A DNA stretch of 64,000 nucleotides from Exiguobacterium sp. s124. GTDB lineage: Bacteria; Bacillota; Bacilli; Exiguobacteriales; Exiguobacteriaceae. The stretch lies in contig NZ_JACSKH010000002.1 in the NCBI RefSeq assembly GCF_018617485.1, positions 124,001-188,000 on the forward strand, written 5' to 3'. This document shows, one piece after another, positions 36,033-45,589 of this stretch (its first letter is position 1; each line of letters starts with the position of its first letter). The notes beneath the pieces were generated by a model. The model was not told the origin of the DNA, searched no databases, and was given only the letters and a program-made list of their open reading frames with translations. Position numbers and translations under genes: made by a program.

Positions 36033-37358
36033 ATGCAGGGGGAACGGTTAAAGAAACGCAACGCTTGGTATCAAGCGGTTTGGCGTTGGCACTTTTATGC
36101 AGGTCTTATTTTTGCGCCGATTTTCATTATCCTGGCTGTGACGGGCAGCATTTATTTATTTGAACCGCAATTAACGAAAATGCAATACAGAGACATGATG
36201 ACGGCATCATTTGCCGAAGAACAACCGATTGAAGTCCAAAAAGAATCATTCCTGGCAGAACATCCGGAGGCGATGATCACATCGATCCGTTTGCCAGGTG
36301 AAGGAGAATCGACTCGAATCGGTTGGATGAACAATGACGAGATGATGTATACATATATTCATCCAGAAACGGCAGAAGTTTTAGGAACACGAACTGCCGA
36401 AAGCAGCATGGATCTATTAGTTTTGATTCATGGCACACTATTAGGTGGTCAAATCGGGAACTGGGTCGTCGAACTCGCGGCGTCCTGGGCGATCATTCTT
36501 CTTATTACGGGGACATTCTTATTCTGGCCACGTGGGAAAAACCCGATTCGGATGCTTATGCCGAAGCTCGGGAAAGGGCGGCAGTGGTGGAAGCAAATGC
36601 ACGGTAGCGTCGCTTTATGGTCATCGTTAGGACTTGTCATCATCATCAGTTCAGGATTGGCCTGGTCATCCGTGTCGGGTGCGATGTTGCAATGGGTTTC
36701 CTCATCGACAAACACCGGAACACCGATGTACGCGTATGCGTTCGGTGCTAAACCTGAATCAACCGTGACCACGAAAGATGTGGCAGAAGACGTGCCTTGG
36801 GCGACACAAGCAGACCTCGTCCCAGCGTCTTCACCGAGTTCGCTATTGCCAATTGATTTAAATCGTGTGGTGAGTGAAGTTTCGATTGAGCGCCCGTATA
36901 CCGTTTCTTTGCCACAAGGTGAGACAGGCGTATACACTGTCACATCGGCAGCAGGACACCCGTTCAAAGAAGCAACGGTGAACTTAGATCAATATAGTGG
37001 TGAGACACTTAGTTCTGTGACGTATGCGGATTACGGGATTCTCGGAAAACTGATTACGGTCGGAATCGCATTCCATGAAGGTCGCCTATTCGGATTACTC
37101 AATCAATTGGTTGGAGTCGCGCTTTGTCTAGGTCTTATTTTTGTCGTCATCAGCTCATTCGTGATGTGGCGCAAACGGAAAGTCGGATCCATCGAACAAA
37201 TGAAGCGGTTTGAAGACGAACGAATCAAACGAATCGTCGGTATCTTGATTTTACTTCTCGGTGTCACATTACCGCTCGCAGGGATCAGTATCCTCGTCGT
37301 TCTTGTATTTGATTGGTTTATTGGCCGTCGAAAGTTGAAAGCGGAGGTGGCAGCATGA
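36033..37358 (+). CDS. PepSY-associated transmembrane protein (PiuB-like)
   Basis: A 441-residue protein with four main transmembrane helices: about 20-43 (WHFYAGLIFAPIFIILAVTG), 140-165, 190-215 (WKQMHGSVALWSSLGLVIIISSG) and near the end (FGLLNQLVGVALCLGLIFVV plus a last helix). Between them lie PepSY-like extracytoplasmic parts. Conserved His residues in helices (WHFYAG, LIHGTLLGGQIG, QMHGSVALW, AFHEGRLFG) resemble heme-binding or ferric-reductase-like positions. Such proteins occur with iron or copper uptake functions. The ATG at 36033 has GGGGGAA. It overlaps the next gene by ATGA. Confidence 0.8.
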   Translation: MQGERLKKRNAWYQAVWRWHFYAGLIFAPIFIILAVTGSIYLFEPQLTKMQYRDMMTASFAEEQPIEVQKESFLAEHPEAMITSIRLPGEGESTRIGWMNNDEMMYTYIHPETAEVLGTRTAESSMDLLVLIHGTLLGGQIGNWVVELAASWAIILLITGTFLFWPRGKNPIRMLMPKLGKGRQWWKQMHGSVALWSSLGLVIIISSGLAWSSVSGAMLQWVSSSTNTGTPMYAYAFGAKPESTVTTKDVAEDVPWATQADLVPASSPSSLLPIDLNRVVSEVSIERPYTVSLPQGETGVYTVTSAAGHPFKEATVNLDQYSGETLSSVTYADYGILGKLITVGIAFHEGRLFGLLNQLVGVALCLGLIFVVISSFVMWRKRKVGSIEQMKRFEDERIKRIVGILILLLGVTLPLAGISILVVLVFDWFIGRRKLKAEVAA

Positions 37359-37792
37359 AACGATTCATCCAAGTCATTCCTGTCATCATGACGACACTTT
37401 GGTTAGGAGCGTGTCAGCTTCAAACGGTCGACCGCTCGATTGATCCGATCGGCATTCAATTGATTGTACCTGAACGTGTAGAGGTTGGATCGACGACGCT
37501 TGCGATGAAAGTATCGAATGACGAACGTGTGACGGAAAGTCATATTCAAGTCACACCTTACGAGTCGGAAGAGACACGGACGTACGAAGTAACCGAAAAA
37601 GATGGATATCTCGTGACGAGCGTGAAGCTCGATCAAGGCATCTATCAAGTGAACGGCATGGTGCATGAAGGGCAGAAAGTGTATACACCGACCACATGGA
37701 TGATTGTCGGTGATGTACCACAAGATCAAATTGATCAGATTGAACAATCGACAGTTCAGTCACATGGTCACGGTGGTGGACATCATCACTAA
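37355..37792 (+). CDS. YtkA/FixH-like lipoprotein with His-rich tail
   Basis: A 145-residue lipoprotein: signal and lipobox TTLWLGACQLQ, an Ig-like YtkA/FixH domain (LIVPERVEVGSTTLAMKV ... YQVNGMVHEGQKV), and a C-terminal HGHGGGHHH. It overlaps the PepSY gene by ATGA, so both products are likely made together at the membrane. The His tail suggests metal binding (Cu, Ni or Zn), which is inference. Confidence 0.75.
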   Translation: MKRFIQVIPVIMTTLWLGACQLQTVDRSIDPIGIQLIVPERVEVGSTTLAMKVSNDERVTESHIQVTPYESEETRTYEVTEKDGYLVTSVKLDQGIYQVNGMVHEGQKVYTPTTWMIVGDVPQDQIDQIEQSTVQSHGHGGGHHH

Positions 37793-37822
37793 AAAAACCG
37801 CTGCACGCGCAGCGGTTTTTTT
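37791..37822. terminator. Bidirectional terminator, PepSY/YtkA operon versus deacetylase
   Basis: AAAAAAACCGCTGC / GCAGCGGTTTTTTT with loop ACGC. Confidence 0.92.
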
Positions 37823-37835
37823 AGTTTGAGTACTG

Positions 37836-39032
37836 TTACTTTGGAATGGTCAACACTTGTCCGACACTGATGAGGTTAACGTTCGTGATGTTGTTGGCGG
37901 CTGCGATTTTTGCGACAGTCGTATTGTACATTGTCGCAATCTTATACAGTGTGTCCCCAGATTTCACCGTATATTTCACGGTTGTCGTAGGAGGTGGTGT
38001 GACGGTCGTTCCTGGAATGATGAGCACCTGTCCGACACTGATAAGGTTGACGTTTGTGATATTGTTAGCGGCTGCGATTTTTGCGACAGTCGTATTGTAC
38101 ATTGTCGCAATCTTGTAGAGCGTGTCACCCGATTTCACGGTATATTTCACGGTCGTTGTAGGTGGTGGTGTGACGGTTGTTCCTGGAATGATGAGCACTT
38201 GTCCAACATAGATCAAGTTATAGTTCGTGATATTGTTTGCGGCAGCAAGAGCCGATACGGTGACACCGTATGTCCGTGCAATACTGTACAACGTGTCACC
38301 GGATTTCACGGTATACGTTTTGTTCGTTGACGTGTTTTGATAGGCGAGTAATTGCGAAACCGTGACAAATTTGTACCCTTTTGCTTTGAGTTGCGAAATC
38401 ATCGTTGGTAATGCGAGTGGGGTGCCCGGTGCCCCCGCACCTGTGTGCATCAAAACGATGGAACCCGGTTTAATATTGGTTTGTACTTTCGTATTGATTT
38501 GACTCGCGGTCAATCCTTTCCAGTCAATTGTATCGATGTTCCATTGAATCGTGTATCCATATCCGGCGGCGCCGACGCCGTTCAATACGGCACTATTGAC
38601 GGCTCCGAACGGTGCTCTAAAAAGTGGTTTCGTCGTTTTGCCAGTCAACGATTTAATCAAAGCTTCCGTGCGGTCGAGTTCGGATTTCATTTGAGTGGCA
38701 GTCAGTTTGGTGAAATCAGGATGCGTATACGAGTGATTACCGAGCTGATGTCCTTTTGTAGCGATGTTTTTAATGTATTGGGGATGATTGTTCGCACCCG
38801 ATCCGGTTAAAAAGAAGGTCGCTTTCACGTTGTTTTTTGCCAAAATGTCTAAAATCTTGTTCGTGTTCGCACCGTCTGCCCCGTCATCAAATGTCAACGC
38901 GACAACCTTGCTCGTCGTGTTCACACTCGTGATAAATTTTGAAGCGGCGGCACTGACGGAAATCGATTGTGTGATCACCATCGCCAATAAGATGAAAAAT
39001 GCCATCGCCCCACGAATGACCCTACGTTTCAT
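37836..39032 (-). CDS. Polysaccharide deacetylase with three LysM domains
   Basis: A 398-residue secreted protein: signal peptide (to about residue 30, SVSAAASK), a NodB deacetylase domain (about 40-230) with [15 protein letters not shown] and RAPFG, and an end LMHTG. Three LysM modules follow, each [11 protein letters not shown]...VGQVLIIPG, linked by [11 protein letters not shown]. It should bind peptidoglycan by LysM and remove N-acetyl groups from peptidoglycan or chitin-like polymers. Here the catalytic domain comes first and the binding modules last. Modules two and three are almost identical. Confidence 0.9.
   Translation of the reverse strand: MKRRVIRGAMAFFILLAMVITQSISVSAAASKFITSVNTTSKVVALTFDDGADGANTNKILDILAKNNVKATFFLTGSGANNHPQYIKNIATKGHQLGNHSYTHPDFTKLTATQMKSELDRTEALIKSLTGKTTKPLFRAPFGAVNSAVLNGVGAAGYGYTIQWNIDTIDWKGLTASQINTKVQTNIKPGSIVLMHTGAGAPGTPLALPTMISQLKAKGYKFVTVSQLLAYQNTSTNKTYTVKSGDTLYSIARTYGVTVSALAAANNITNYNLIYVGQVLIIPGTTVTPPPTTTVKYTVKSGDTLYKIATMYNTTVAKIAAANNITNVNLISVGQVLIIPGTTVTPPPTTTVKYTVKSGDTLYKIATMYNTTVAKIAAANNITNVNLISVGQVLTIPK
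37843..38320 (-). repeat. Tandem LysM-coding repeats, 171-bp unit
   Basis: The same GGAATG... segment starts at 37843, 38014 and 38185, exactly 171 bp apart, i.e. 57 codons per LysM plus Pro/Thr linker. The two copies nearest the gene's 3' end are nearly identical, the third is diverged, which points to a recent duplication. Confidence 0.85.
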
Positions 39033-39084
39033 CTGAATTCGCCTCCATTCATGATGTCATCCTCTTGATGTTAAGACTTTCCAA

Positions 39085-39285
39085 ATGCACACCCTATATA
39101 GTTTTTATATACCCCTTTTTAGAAATGATGGACTAAAATTCGGAAATGCACACGATAAATTTTCAATTAATCATATGTGTGAAATTTGTGAGAACGTATC
39201 GTGGGATATATCACAGAATGCTCACACTCTTTCTGGAAAGGGATGGTATCATGAAGAATGTGTGAAAGATGTAAGCGATTTATAA
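39085..39285 (+). CDS. Possible small zinc-finger-like ORF
   Basis: The frame ends in MCEICENVSWDI... GKGWYHEECVKDVSDL: a C-x2-C and an H-x2-C pair about 22 residues apart, the spacing of a treble-clef or LIM-like finger. The stop lies five bases before the ribosome site of the lipoprotein gene. Neither the ATG at 39085 nor the one at 39175 has a convincing ribosome site, so this may be a remnant or chance frame. Confidence 0.3.
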   Translation: MHTLYSFYIPLFRNDGLKFGNAHDKFSINHMCEICENVSWDISQNAHTLSGKGWYHEECVKDVSDL

Positions 39286-39297
39286 GGAGGACTTATG

Positions 39298-40047
39298 ATG
39301 AAAAAGATGATGACACGGTTTGGGGTCGTGTTTGGACTCATCGGCCTGTTCGTACTCGGTGCATGCGGCACGGAAAAAGAAGCGGAAAGCGCAGCTGTTC
39401 CACAATCGATGGAACCTGTTGAAGCAGAGTTGACGGTGGCGGCGACGGCAGAAAAAGAAGAAACAGTACCTTTATCTGTAAAAGTCACGCAAGACGGTCA
39501 GCCTGTAGACGATGCGGATGAGATTAAATTCGAAGTGTGGAAGAACGGTGCGAAAGAAGAGAGCGACATGATTAAGGCGACGCTCACGAAAGATGGCGTC
39601 TATGAAGCGGAGACGACGTTCGCTGAAGAGGCAGTCTACACGGTCCAAGTTCACGTGACGGCTCGTTCGATGCACACGATGCCGACGACGAACGTGACAG
39701 TCGGACATCCAGAAACGGCTGCCGAAGCGGAAGAGGATAGTGACCATCATCACCACGCTGGAGCGGATATCACGCTTGACCCAAAAGAGGCGACAGCAGG
39801 TGAAGAACAACCGTTCATGGTGCACGTTATGATTGAAGAGGAGATGCTCGCGGGAGCAGACGTACAACTCGAAATCTTCCAAGACGGGGCAGAAAAGCAT
39901 GAGTGGGTGAAGTTGGAAGAGGCAGAGGCAGGAATGTATAAAGGATCGTACACCTTTACTGAATCTGGCGCATACAACGTTCAAGTCCATGTCACGAAAG
40001 GTCATGACATTCATGAACACGTGATGGAGACGGTAGACGTTAAATAA
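39298..40047 (+). CDS. Lipoprotein with two YtkA/FixH-like domains
   Basis: A 249-residue lipoprotein with lipobox VLGACG. Two Ig-like repeats of about 90 residues both contain the pattern ...VYTVQVHVT / YNVQVHVTKGHD. A His cluster SDHHHHAGAD lies between them. The second ATG (39298) is preferred because AAGGAGG is then 7 nt away. It is related in domain type to the lipoprotein at 37355, 1.5 kb away. Likely metal-related and exported; the partner is unknown. Confidence 0.75.
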   Translation: MKKMMTRFGVVFGLIGLFVLGACGTEKEAESAAVPQSMEPVEAELTVAATAEKEETVPLSVKVTQDGQPVDDADEIKFEVWKNGAKEESDMIKATLTKDGVYEAETTFAEEAVYTVQVHVTARSMHTMPTTNVTVGHPETAAEAEEDSDHHHHAGADITLDPKEATAGEEQPFMVHVMIEEEMLAGADVQLEIFQDGAEKHEWVKLEEAEAGMYKGSYTFTESGAYNVQVHVTKGHDIHEHVMETVDVK

Positions 40048-40078
40048 AAAAATCGGCTCGCGTTTGAGCCGATTTTTT
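40047..40078. terminator. Bidirectional terminator before the ABC-F gene end
   Basis: AAAAATCGGCTC / GAGCCGATTTTT, 12-bp stem. Confidence 0.9.
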
Positions 40079-40079
40079 A

Positions 40080-41705
40080 TTATGCGTTTTGGTAGAGTGA
40101 TTCAACTTGTTGTTGAAGCGCTTCGTTCTCCAAGTACTCATCGTACGTTGCTTCTTTATCCACGATGCCGTTCGGTGTCACTTCGATGATGCGTGTCGCA
40201 ATCGTCGAGATGAGCTGATGGTCATGTGAGCTGAAGAGAAGCACGCCTTTGAACGACTCGAGACCGTTGTTAAGTGCAGTGATTGATTCAAGATCCAAGT
40301 GGTTCGTTGGATCGTCGAGGACGAGCACGTTCGAGTTCGAGAGCATCATCTTCGAGAGCATGCAGCGTACTTTTTCTCCCCCTGAGAGGACAGACGCTTT
40401 CTTCATGACTTCTTCACCTGAGAAGAGCATGCGACCAAGGAATCCGCGAAGGAACGTATCTGACTCATCGGCTGGTGAGAACTGACGCAACCAGTCCAAA
40501 ATACTCTTTTCCGAGCCCTCAAAGTATTCCGAGTTGTCTTTCGGGAAGTACGACTGAGTCGTCGTCACGCCCCATTTGACCGAACCTGTATCTGGTTCCA
40601 TCTCACCCATAAGAATTTTGAAGAGTGTCGTGATGGCAACGTCCGAACGACCGACGAATGCGACTTTGTCCGTCTTGTTGAGTGAGAACGTGACATTGTC
40701 GAGTACTTTTACGCCATCGATCGTCTTCGATACGTTGTCGACATAGAGAACATCGTTCCCGATCTCGCGTTCCATCGTGAATCCGACGAACGGATAACGA
40801 CGTGATGACGGACGAATGTCATCGAGTGTGATCTTATCGAGCAACTTCTTACGTGACGTTGCTTGACGCGCCTTTGAGGCGTTCGAGCTGAAACGTGCGA
40901 TGAAGTTTTGAAGTTCTTTGATTTTCTCTTCTTTTTTCTTGTTCTGGTCTGAAGCCATACGTGAAGCAAGTTGGCTTGACTCATACCAGAAGTCGTAGTT
41001 CCCGACGTACAATTGGATTTTTCCAAAGTCGAGGTCTGCCATATGCGTACAGACTTTGTTCAAGAAGTGACGGTCGTGGGAAACGACGATGACTGTGTTT
41101 TCAAAGTTGATCAAAAACTCTTCCAACCATTGAATTGCTTTTAGGTCAAGTCCGTTGGTCGGCTCGTCCAAAAGCAAGATGTCTGGTTTACCGAAGAGTG
41201 CTTGGGCAAGAAGGACTTTGACTTTCTCGCCACCTGTGAGTTCGCTCATTTGTTTCTGGTGAAGCGCTTCTGTAATGCCGAGACCTTGAAGAACCATCGA
41301 CGCCTCCGACTCTGCTTCCCAACCGTTCAACTCGGCGAATTCACCTTCGAGTTCAGCTGCGCGCATGCCGTCTTCGTCTGAGAAATCTTCTTTCATATAA
41401 ATCGCGTCTTTTTCTTTCATGACGCTATAAAGACGCTCGTGACCCATGATGACGGTCTCGAGAACAGCACTGTCCTCATACGCATAGTGGTCCTGTTTGA
41501 GGACGGCGAGACGCTCACCCGGTGTGATGCTCACATCACCCGTCGTCGTATCTTGCTCACCTGATAAAATCTTTAAGAATGTCGATTTACCGGCACCGTT
41601 TGCACCGATTAATCCGTAACAGTTGCCTGGTGTGAACTTGATGTTCACGTCTTCGAACAACTTGCGGCCGCCAAATTGTAGGCTGACGTTATTTACTGTA
41701 ATCAT
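40080..41705 (-). CDS. ABC-F family ATPase (YkpA/YbiT type)
   Basis: A 541-residue protein with two ABC cassettes and no membrane segments: Walker A GANGAGKST, signatures LTGGEKVKVL and LSGGEKVRCM, Walker B LLLDEPTNGLD and VLDDPTNHLD, and the interdomain linker rich in Lys/Arg (KKKEEKIKELQNFIARF). The second Walker A is altered (GRSDVAITT), as in the YkpA/YbiT subgroup. ABC-F proteins of this type act on the ribosome during translation. Monocistronic, with a -10-like TACAAT upstream. Confidence 0.9.
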   Translation of the reverse strand: MITVNNVSLQFGGRKLFEDVNIKFTPGNCYGLIGANGAGKSTFLKILSGEQDTTTGDVSITPGERLAVLKQDHYAYEDSAVLETVIMGHERLYSVMKEKDAIYMKEDFSDEDGMRAAELEGEFAELNGWEAESEASMVLQGLGITEALHQKQMSELTGGEKVKVLLAQALFGKPDILLLDEPTNGLDLKAIQWLEEFLINFENTVIVVSHDRHFLNKVCTHMADLDFGKIQLYVGNYDFWYESSQLASRMASDQNKKKEEKIKELQNFIARFSSNASKARQATSRKKLLDKITLDDIRPSSRRYPFVGFTMEREIGNDVLYVDNVSKTIDGVKVLDNVTFSLNKTDKVAFVGRSDVAITTLFKILMGEMEPDTGSVKWGVTTTQSYFPKDNSEYFEGSEKSILDWLRQFSPADESDTFLRGFLGRMLFSGEEVMKKASVLSGGEKVRCMLSKMMLSNSNVLVLDDPTNHLDLESITALNNGLESFKGVLLFSSHDHQLISTIATRIIEVTPNGIVDKEATYDEYLENEALQQQVESLYQNA

Positions 41706-41893
41706 GTATGGTATCCCTCGTTTTTCTGATTAGTTTACGACGTGTATTGTATCACGTTTTTAAAAATCGCGCAGTGTCACGTCATGATTCACAAACGTTA
41801 AAGATCAACTTGTGCATCATGATAGAGGATTCTACACCGTAAGATGGAAATATTATGTAGAACGAAATGAACGTGAATAAAATGGGGGATACT

Positions 41894-42535
41894 ATGAAAC
41901 AAATTAGACTTTGGTTGATCATCCTGTTCGTTGTGGTCAGTTCAAATATCGTGAATTCGCTATTGAAGAGTGAACTTCAAGCGTTTGAGGTGGGGAAGTT
42001 TGAGTTTGGGAAATATGATGATTTTGACGAGGCGTTGGCTAAGGGTCTCACTTATGACATGAATAAATTGATTTATACAACCCGTCACGATGGGGTGACC
42101 ATCGTCATGTACACGACGATTCCAGATCCAGCAGAGTTCCAAGATGTCATAGAGTTTCAAGATAATAGTGAGTTTCAAAATAAGATGGAGGCACTAGTCG
42201 TCCAGTTCTTTGAGGGGAATAACGAGGAAGGGTGGGAGCTTCTTGGACCAAGAGGGTGGACGCACTATGAAAACGACAATTTCACCTCATATAGCACATT
42301 TTTACGAGAATACGATGAAGCCGGAAACGTCGAACATTCTTTCAATGTGGGATTTGGAGAAGTGAACAATCCAGAAATCGATACGATTGAAACGAAATCT
42401 CATCATGACAATACGTTCACCGAGGCAACGGTGATTCAAAAAGGCCCGTACCGATATTATTTTCAAATTGGAGAAGACGCGGTTGTACGAGGAATTTCTG
42501 TGAACGGTGAGATTGTCGATCAACAAGGCAGCTGA
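41894..42535 (+). CDS. Hypothetical secreted or membrane-anchored protein
   Basis: A 213-residue protein. The ATG at 41894 has GGGGGAT and opens a hydrophobic segment (LWLIILFVVVSSNIVNSLL) that may be a signal peptide or anchor. The rest is soluble, acidic and aromatic, with several short tyrosine- and glutamate-rich segments (EGWELLGPRGWTHYEN). No family recognised. Ends in a terminator shared with the OsmC gene. Confidence 0.6.
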   Translation: MKQIRLWLIILFVVVSSNIVNSLLKSELQAFEVGKFEFGKYDDFDEALAKGLTYDMNKLIYTTRHDGVTIVMYTTIPDPAEFQDVIEFQDNSEFQNKMEALVVQFFEGNNEEGWELLGPRGWTHYENDNFTSYSTFLREYDEAGNVEHSFNVGFGEVNNPEIDTIETKSHHDNTFTEATVIQKGPYRYYFQIGEDAVVRGISVNGEIVDQQGS

Positions 42536-42551
42536 TACTTCGATGCACAGA

Positions 42552-42576
42552 AAAAGCCATCATCACGATGGCTTTA
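42552..42576. terminator. Bidirectional terminator between hypothetical and OsmC genes
   Basis: AAAGCCATC / GATGGCTTT around loop ATCAC. Confidence 0.75.
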
Positions 42577-43020
42577 GTCGACTCGTACAACGGTCGTATT
42601 CAATTCAAACGCCACATTTCCTGCGAGCGCGCGTGAAATCATACATTGATCTTTCGCTTTTTTCGCGATGCGCTCGACTAGCGTGATTTCTCGATCCGTC
42701 ATCTCTGCAGGTACTTGAATCGTTGTCACATAGCGAATCGTCTCATAGGTGAAGATGCCGTTCGTCACATCGACGATGCCTTCCGCATCAATCGTGATGC
42801 CACGGTGAGTCAAGTCACTTCGTCCGAGTACGGCTGCGAGTGTGATGATATAACACGTGGCCGCGGCTCCGAGTAACATCTCATCCGGATTCGTACCGAC
42901 TCCGGGACCGTCCATTTCGGGTGGGATTGAAATCTGTGTCTTTAACCGCTCGGCCTCGAGGGTACCGACGTCATTTCGTCCGCCATCCCAGCCGAGGTTC
43001 ATGCTAAATGTATGTTTCAT
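42574..43020 (-). CDS. OsmC family peroxidase-like protein
   Basis: A 148-residue OsmC/Ohr-type protein with one clear redox cysteine in GAAATCYIITLAAV (about residue 57) and a second in KDQCMISRAL (about 125). OsmC proteins reduce organic hydroperoxides using paired cysteines. The ATG at 43020 follows GGAGGCG. Confidence 0.85.
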   Translation of the reverse strand: MKHTFSMNLGWDGGRNDVGTLEAERLKTQISIPPEMDGPGVGTNPDEMLLGAAATCYIITLAAVLGRSDLTHRGITIDAEGIVDVTNGIFTYETIRYVTTIQVPAEMTDREITLVERIAKKAKDQCMISRALAGNVAFELNTTVVRVD

Positions 43021-43075
43021 CAAAAATCGCCTCCAATGTCTCTAGTGTAAAAGAGAACGATTGGAGGCGCATTTG

Positions 43076-44314
43076 TTATGCTTGTGCACGCTTCGCGAAT
43101 GTGCGAAGTGTTTCGATGATGACGGTTGTTGCTTTTTCCATATTGTTCACAGAGATATATTCAAACTTCCCGTGATAGTTTTCGCCACCCGTGAAAATGT
43201 TTGGTGTCGGAAGACCCATGTAAGAAAGTTGCGATCCGTCTGTTCCACCACGAATCGGTTCAATCTTCGGTTCGATGCCAAGGCCGCGCATGACGTCAGC
43301 GACGGTATCGACGATGTGTTTCACGGGTTCGATTTTCTCGGCCATGTTGTAATACTGATCTTCCATCTTGAGCTCAATCCGCTCTTCCCCGTATTTTTGT
43401 TTCCATTCGAGGACAAGTTTCTCCATCAATGCTTTACGTGCTTCGAACTTCTGTTTGTCGTGATCGCGAATGATGTATTGAAGTGTCGTCTTCTCCACAT
43501 CCCCATTGAAGCCGTTCAAATGGAAGAATCCTTCGTAGTTGCTCGTACGCTCTGGTGCCTCATCAGCCGGTAAACGGTTTTGGAAAGCCATCGCGAGCTT
43601 CATCGAGTTCACCATCTTGTTTTTCGCGCTACCTGGGTGTACGTTCGTTCCGTGGAAGGTGACGGTCGCACCGGCTGCGTTGAAGCTTTCATACTGCAAC
43701 TCGCCGAGCGGTCCCCCATCCATCGTGTAAGCGAAGTCCGCATTAAAACGGGCGACATCGAATTTATGTGGTCCACGTCCGATTTCTTCATCTGGTGTGA
43801 AGGCAATGCGAACCGTCCCGTGTGGAATCTCAGGGTGGGCCAATAAGTATTCGACAGCTGTGACGATTTCAGCGATCCCTGCTTTATCATCCGCACCGAG
43901 GAGTGTCGTGCCGTCGGTTGTCATGAGCGTATGCCCGATATACCCATCAAGTTCCGGGAAGTCCTTTGGTGATAAGACGACATTCAATGACTCGTTTAAG
44001 ACAATGTCGCCACCTTCATAATGCTCAACGAGTTGAGGTGACACGTTCGTTCCTGTGAAGTCGGTCGCTGTATCCACGTGAGCAAGGAATCCGATTGTCG
44101 GGACGTCATAATCGACGTTACTTGGAAGTGTGGCGAATAGATAGCCGTATTCATCCGTCTCGACATCTGTCAGTCCGAGTTCTTTTAATTCTTTCTCCAA
44201 ATGACGAATCAAATCCCATTGTTTAGCCGTCGATGGTGTTGTCGTACTCGTGAAGTCAGACTGTGTATCGATCTTCGCGTAAGTCATTAAGCGTTCAATT
44301 AATTTTTCTTGCAT
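43076..44314 (-). CDS. pepT: Peptidase T (tripeptide aminopeptidase)
   Basis: A 412-residue M20B metallopeptidase: [47 protein letters not shown] and [21 protein letters not shown] are the zinc-site motifs of PepT. It removes N-terminal residues from tripeptides in the cytoplasm. A single gene with a normal family length. Confidence 0.95.
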   Translation of the reverse strand: MQEKLIERLMTYAKIDTQSDFTSTTTPSTAKQWDLIRHLEKELKELGLTDVETDEYGYLFATLPSNVDYDVPTIGFLAHVDTATDFTGTNVSPQLVEHYEGGDIVLNESLNVVLSPKDFPELDGYIGHTLMTTDGTTLLGADDKAGIAEIVTAVEYLLAHPEIPHGTVRIAFTPDEEIGRGPHKFDVARFNADFAYTMDGGPLGELQYESFNAAGATVTFHGTNVHPGSAKNKMVNSMKLAMAFQNRLPADEAPERTSNYEGFFHLNGFNGDVEKTTLQYIIRDHDKQKFEARKALMEKLVLEWKQKYGEERIELKMEDQYYNMAEKIEPVKHIVDTVADVMRGLGIEPKIEPIRGGTDGSQLSYMGLPTPNIFTGGENYHGKFEYISVNNMEKATTVIIETLRTFAKRAQA

Positions 44315-44373
44315 GGATTGCCCTCCTCTAAAAGTTTCATCTTCATTAGTTTATCACGAGCGCTCGAAGTCGA

Positions 44374-44412
44374 AACAAAAAAGTCACACCCATCGATGAA
44401 GTGGGCGTGACC
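44374..44412 (-). terminator. Terminator after lrgB
   Basis: On the minus strand GTCACgCCCAC pairs with GGGTGTGAC, followed by TTTTTTG. It lies immediately after the lrgB stop. Confidence 0.75.
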
Positions 44413-44415
44413 TGT

Positions 44416-45090
44416 TCAAAAGAGAAACGGATATAGAATGGGTAAGATGAACGATGTGAAGATGGCGGTCAATCCCATCGCAGCACCACCTGTTGCACCA
44501 GACAGCGGATGTTCAGTCGCTGCCTGAGCGGTTCCAATCCCGTGACTGATGGTGCCGAGCGTAAGTCCACGCGTGAACGGGTCGTCCATGCGGATCCACG
44601 TCAACAAGACCGGTCCGAGCATCGCACCTAAAATACCGCAGGCGACGGCAATTGAGGCGGCAAGTGTCGCATCCCCCTCTAGTTGTCGAGCCAACTCGAG
44701 GGCGATCGGAGACGTGGCCGACTTGACCGATAGCGCAATCAACACGTTTTCGGTAAACGAAAACAACTTCCCGAAGAGCACAGCGACAAAAATCGTGGAG
44801 AGAGACCCGATAACAATCGCACTTAATGCTCGCTTTGCCCGAGCGAGTAACACAGGTAGGTTGCGATAGAGTGGCAATCCGAGGGCGACCGTCGCTGGAC
44901 CGAGTAAGATCGTGATGAGATCGGTAGCCGGTTTATACGTATCATAGGACTGTCCCGTCACGAGTAACAAGAGAATCAAAATGGCTGTACTTAAGAAGAC
45001 GACATTGGTGAACGGGGATGCCCATTTTTTAGAGAGTTGCCGACTAAGCGTATACACGAGAATCGTCAATCCAATCCAAACGTATGTCAT
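44416..45090 (-). CDS. lrgB: LrgB/CidB family membrane protein
   Basis: A 224-residue protein with about seven helices and the LrgB motifs LLGPATVALGLPLY, ALSVKSATSPIALELA, GILGAMLGPVLLTW and GTISHGIGTAQA. LrgAB/CidAB resemble holin-like or metabolite (pyruvate) exporters. It overlaps lrgA by ATGA. Confidence 0.9.
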   Translation of the reverse strand: MTYVWIGLTILVYTLSRQLSKKWASPFTNVVFLSTAILILLLLVTGQSYDTYKPATDLITILLGPATVALGLPLYRNLPVLLARAKRALSAIVIGSLSTIFVAVLFGKLFSFTENVLIALSVKSATSPIALELARQLEGDATLAASIAVACGILGAMLGPVLLTWIRMDDPFTRGLTLGTISHGIGTAQAATEHPLSGATGGAAMGLTAIFTSFILPILYPFLF

Positions 45091-45440
45091 GATGCCTCAC
45101 CTTCTTTCCCGGAAACGAGCGCCGTCACAATCATTCCGACCGCCATGCTGGCGAGTAACGTGAGGAGAAGCGGGATGCCGGCGGCCTTTAACAACGTACC
45201 GTACGCCATGAGACCGACGGCAATCGGGATGAAGAAGAAGGCGAGATGCTTCGTCAAATATCCAGCGCTGTCTTCAATCCACTCCACGCGAATGACTTTT
45301 GTCAGTAAGAGGACGAGCAAGAGCACCATGCCGATGACACTGCCCGGTACTTTCCAGGAGAACGTTTCAACGATCCAGTTGCCGAGCGTGCTCAACCCAA
45401 ACAAGAGTGAGAGTCCGATGATCCATTTAAATAATTTCAT
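45087..45440 (-). CDS. lrgA: LrgA/CidA family holin-like protein
   Basis: A 117-residue protein with four helices and the CidA/LrgA motif KVPGSVIGMVLLLVLL followed by HLAFFFIPIAVGLM. The start follows AAAGGAAG. Together with lrgB it forms an operon. No LytSR-type regulator is nearby. Confidence 0.88.
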   Translation of the reverse strand: MKLFKWIIGLSLLFGLSTLGNWIVETFSWKVPGSVIGMVLLLVLLLTKVIRVEWIEDSAGYLTKHLAFFFIPIAVGLMAYGTLLKAAGIPLLLTLLASMAVGMIVTALVSGKEGEAS

Positions 45441-45589
45441 TTATATGACTTCCTTTCGCTTCATTCAAAACGTATGAATCTTCTCAAATTCATCGTTATT
45501 GGTCAAGAAAAGGGTATAACAAAAAAGATAAGGGGTACATACGTTCGGGATGCTATACTACATCTATCATAAACAAGCGGGGTGTCGAG

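Noticed and set aside
37843-38320. Regular repeats resembling a CRISPR or satellite array
   Set aside because: The 171-bp units encode LysM domains in frame; no short repeats with unique spacers are present.
39472-40020. 182-codon minus-strand ORF
   Set aside because: Antisense to the YtkA-like lipoprotein; its composition reflects the complementary codons only.
40080-41705. ABC-F protein as an antibiotic-resistance factor with leader peptide
   Set aside because: It belongs to the housekeeping YkpA/YbiT type, and no leader ORF with terminator was seen in the upstream region.
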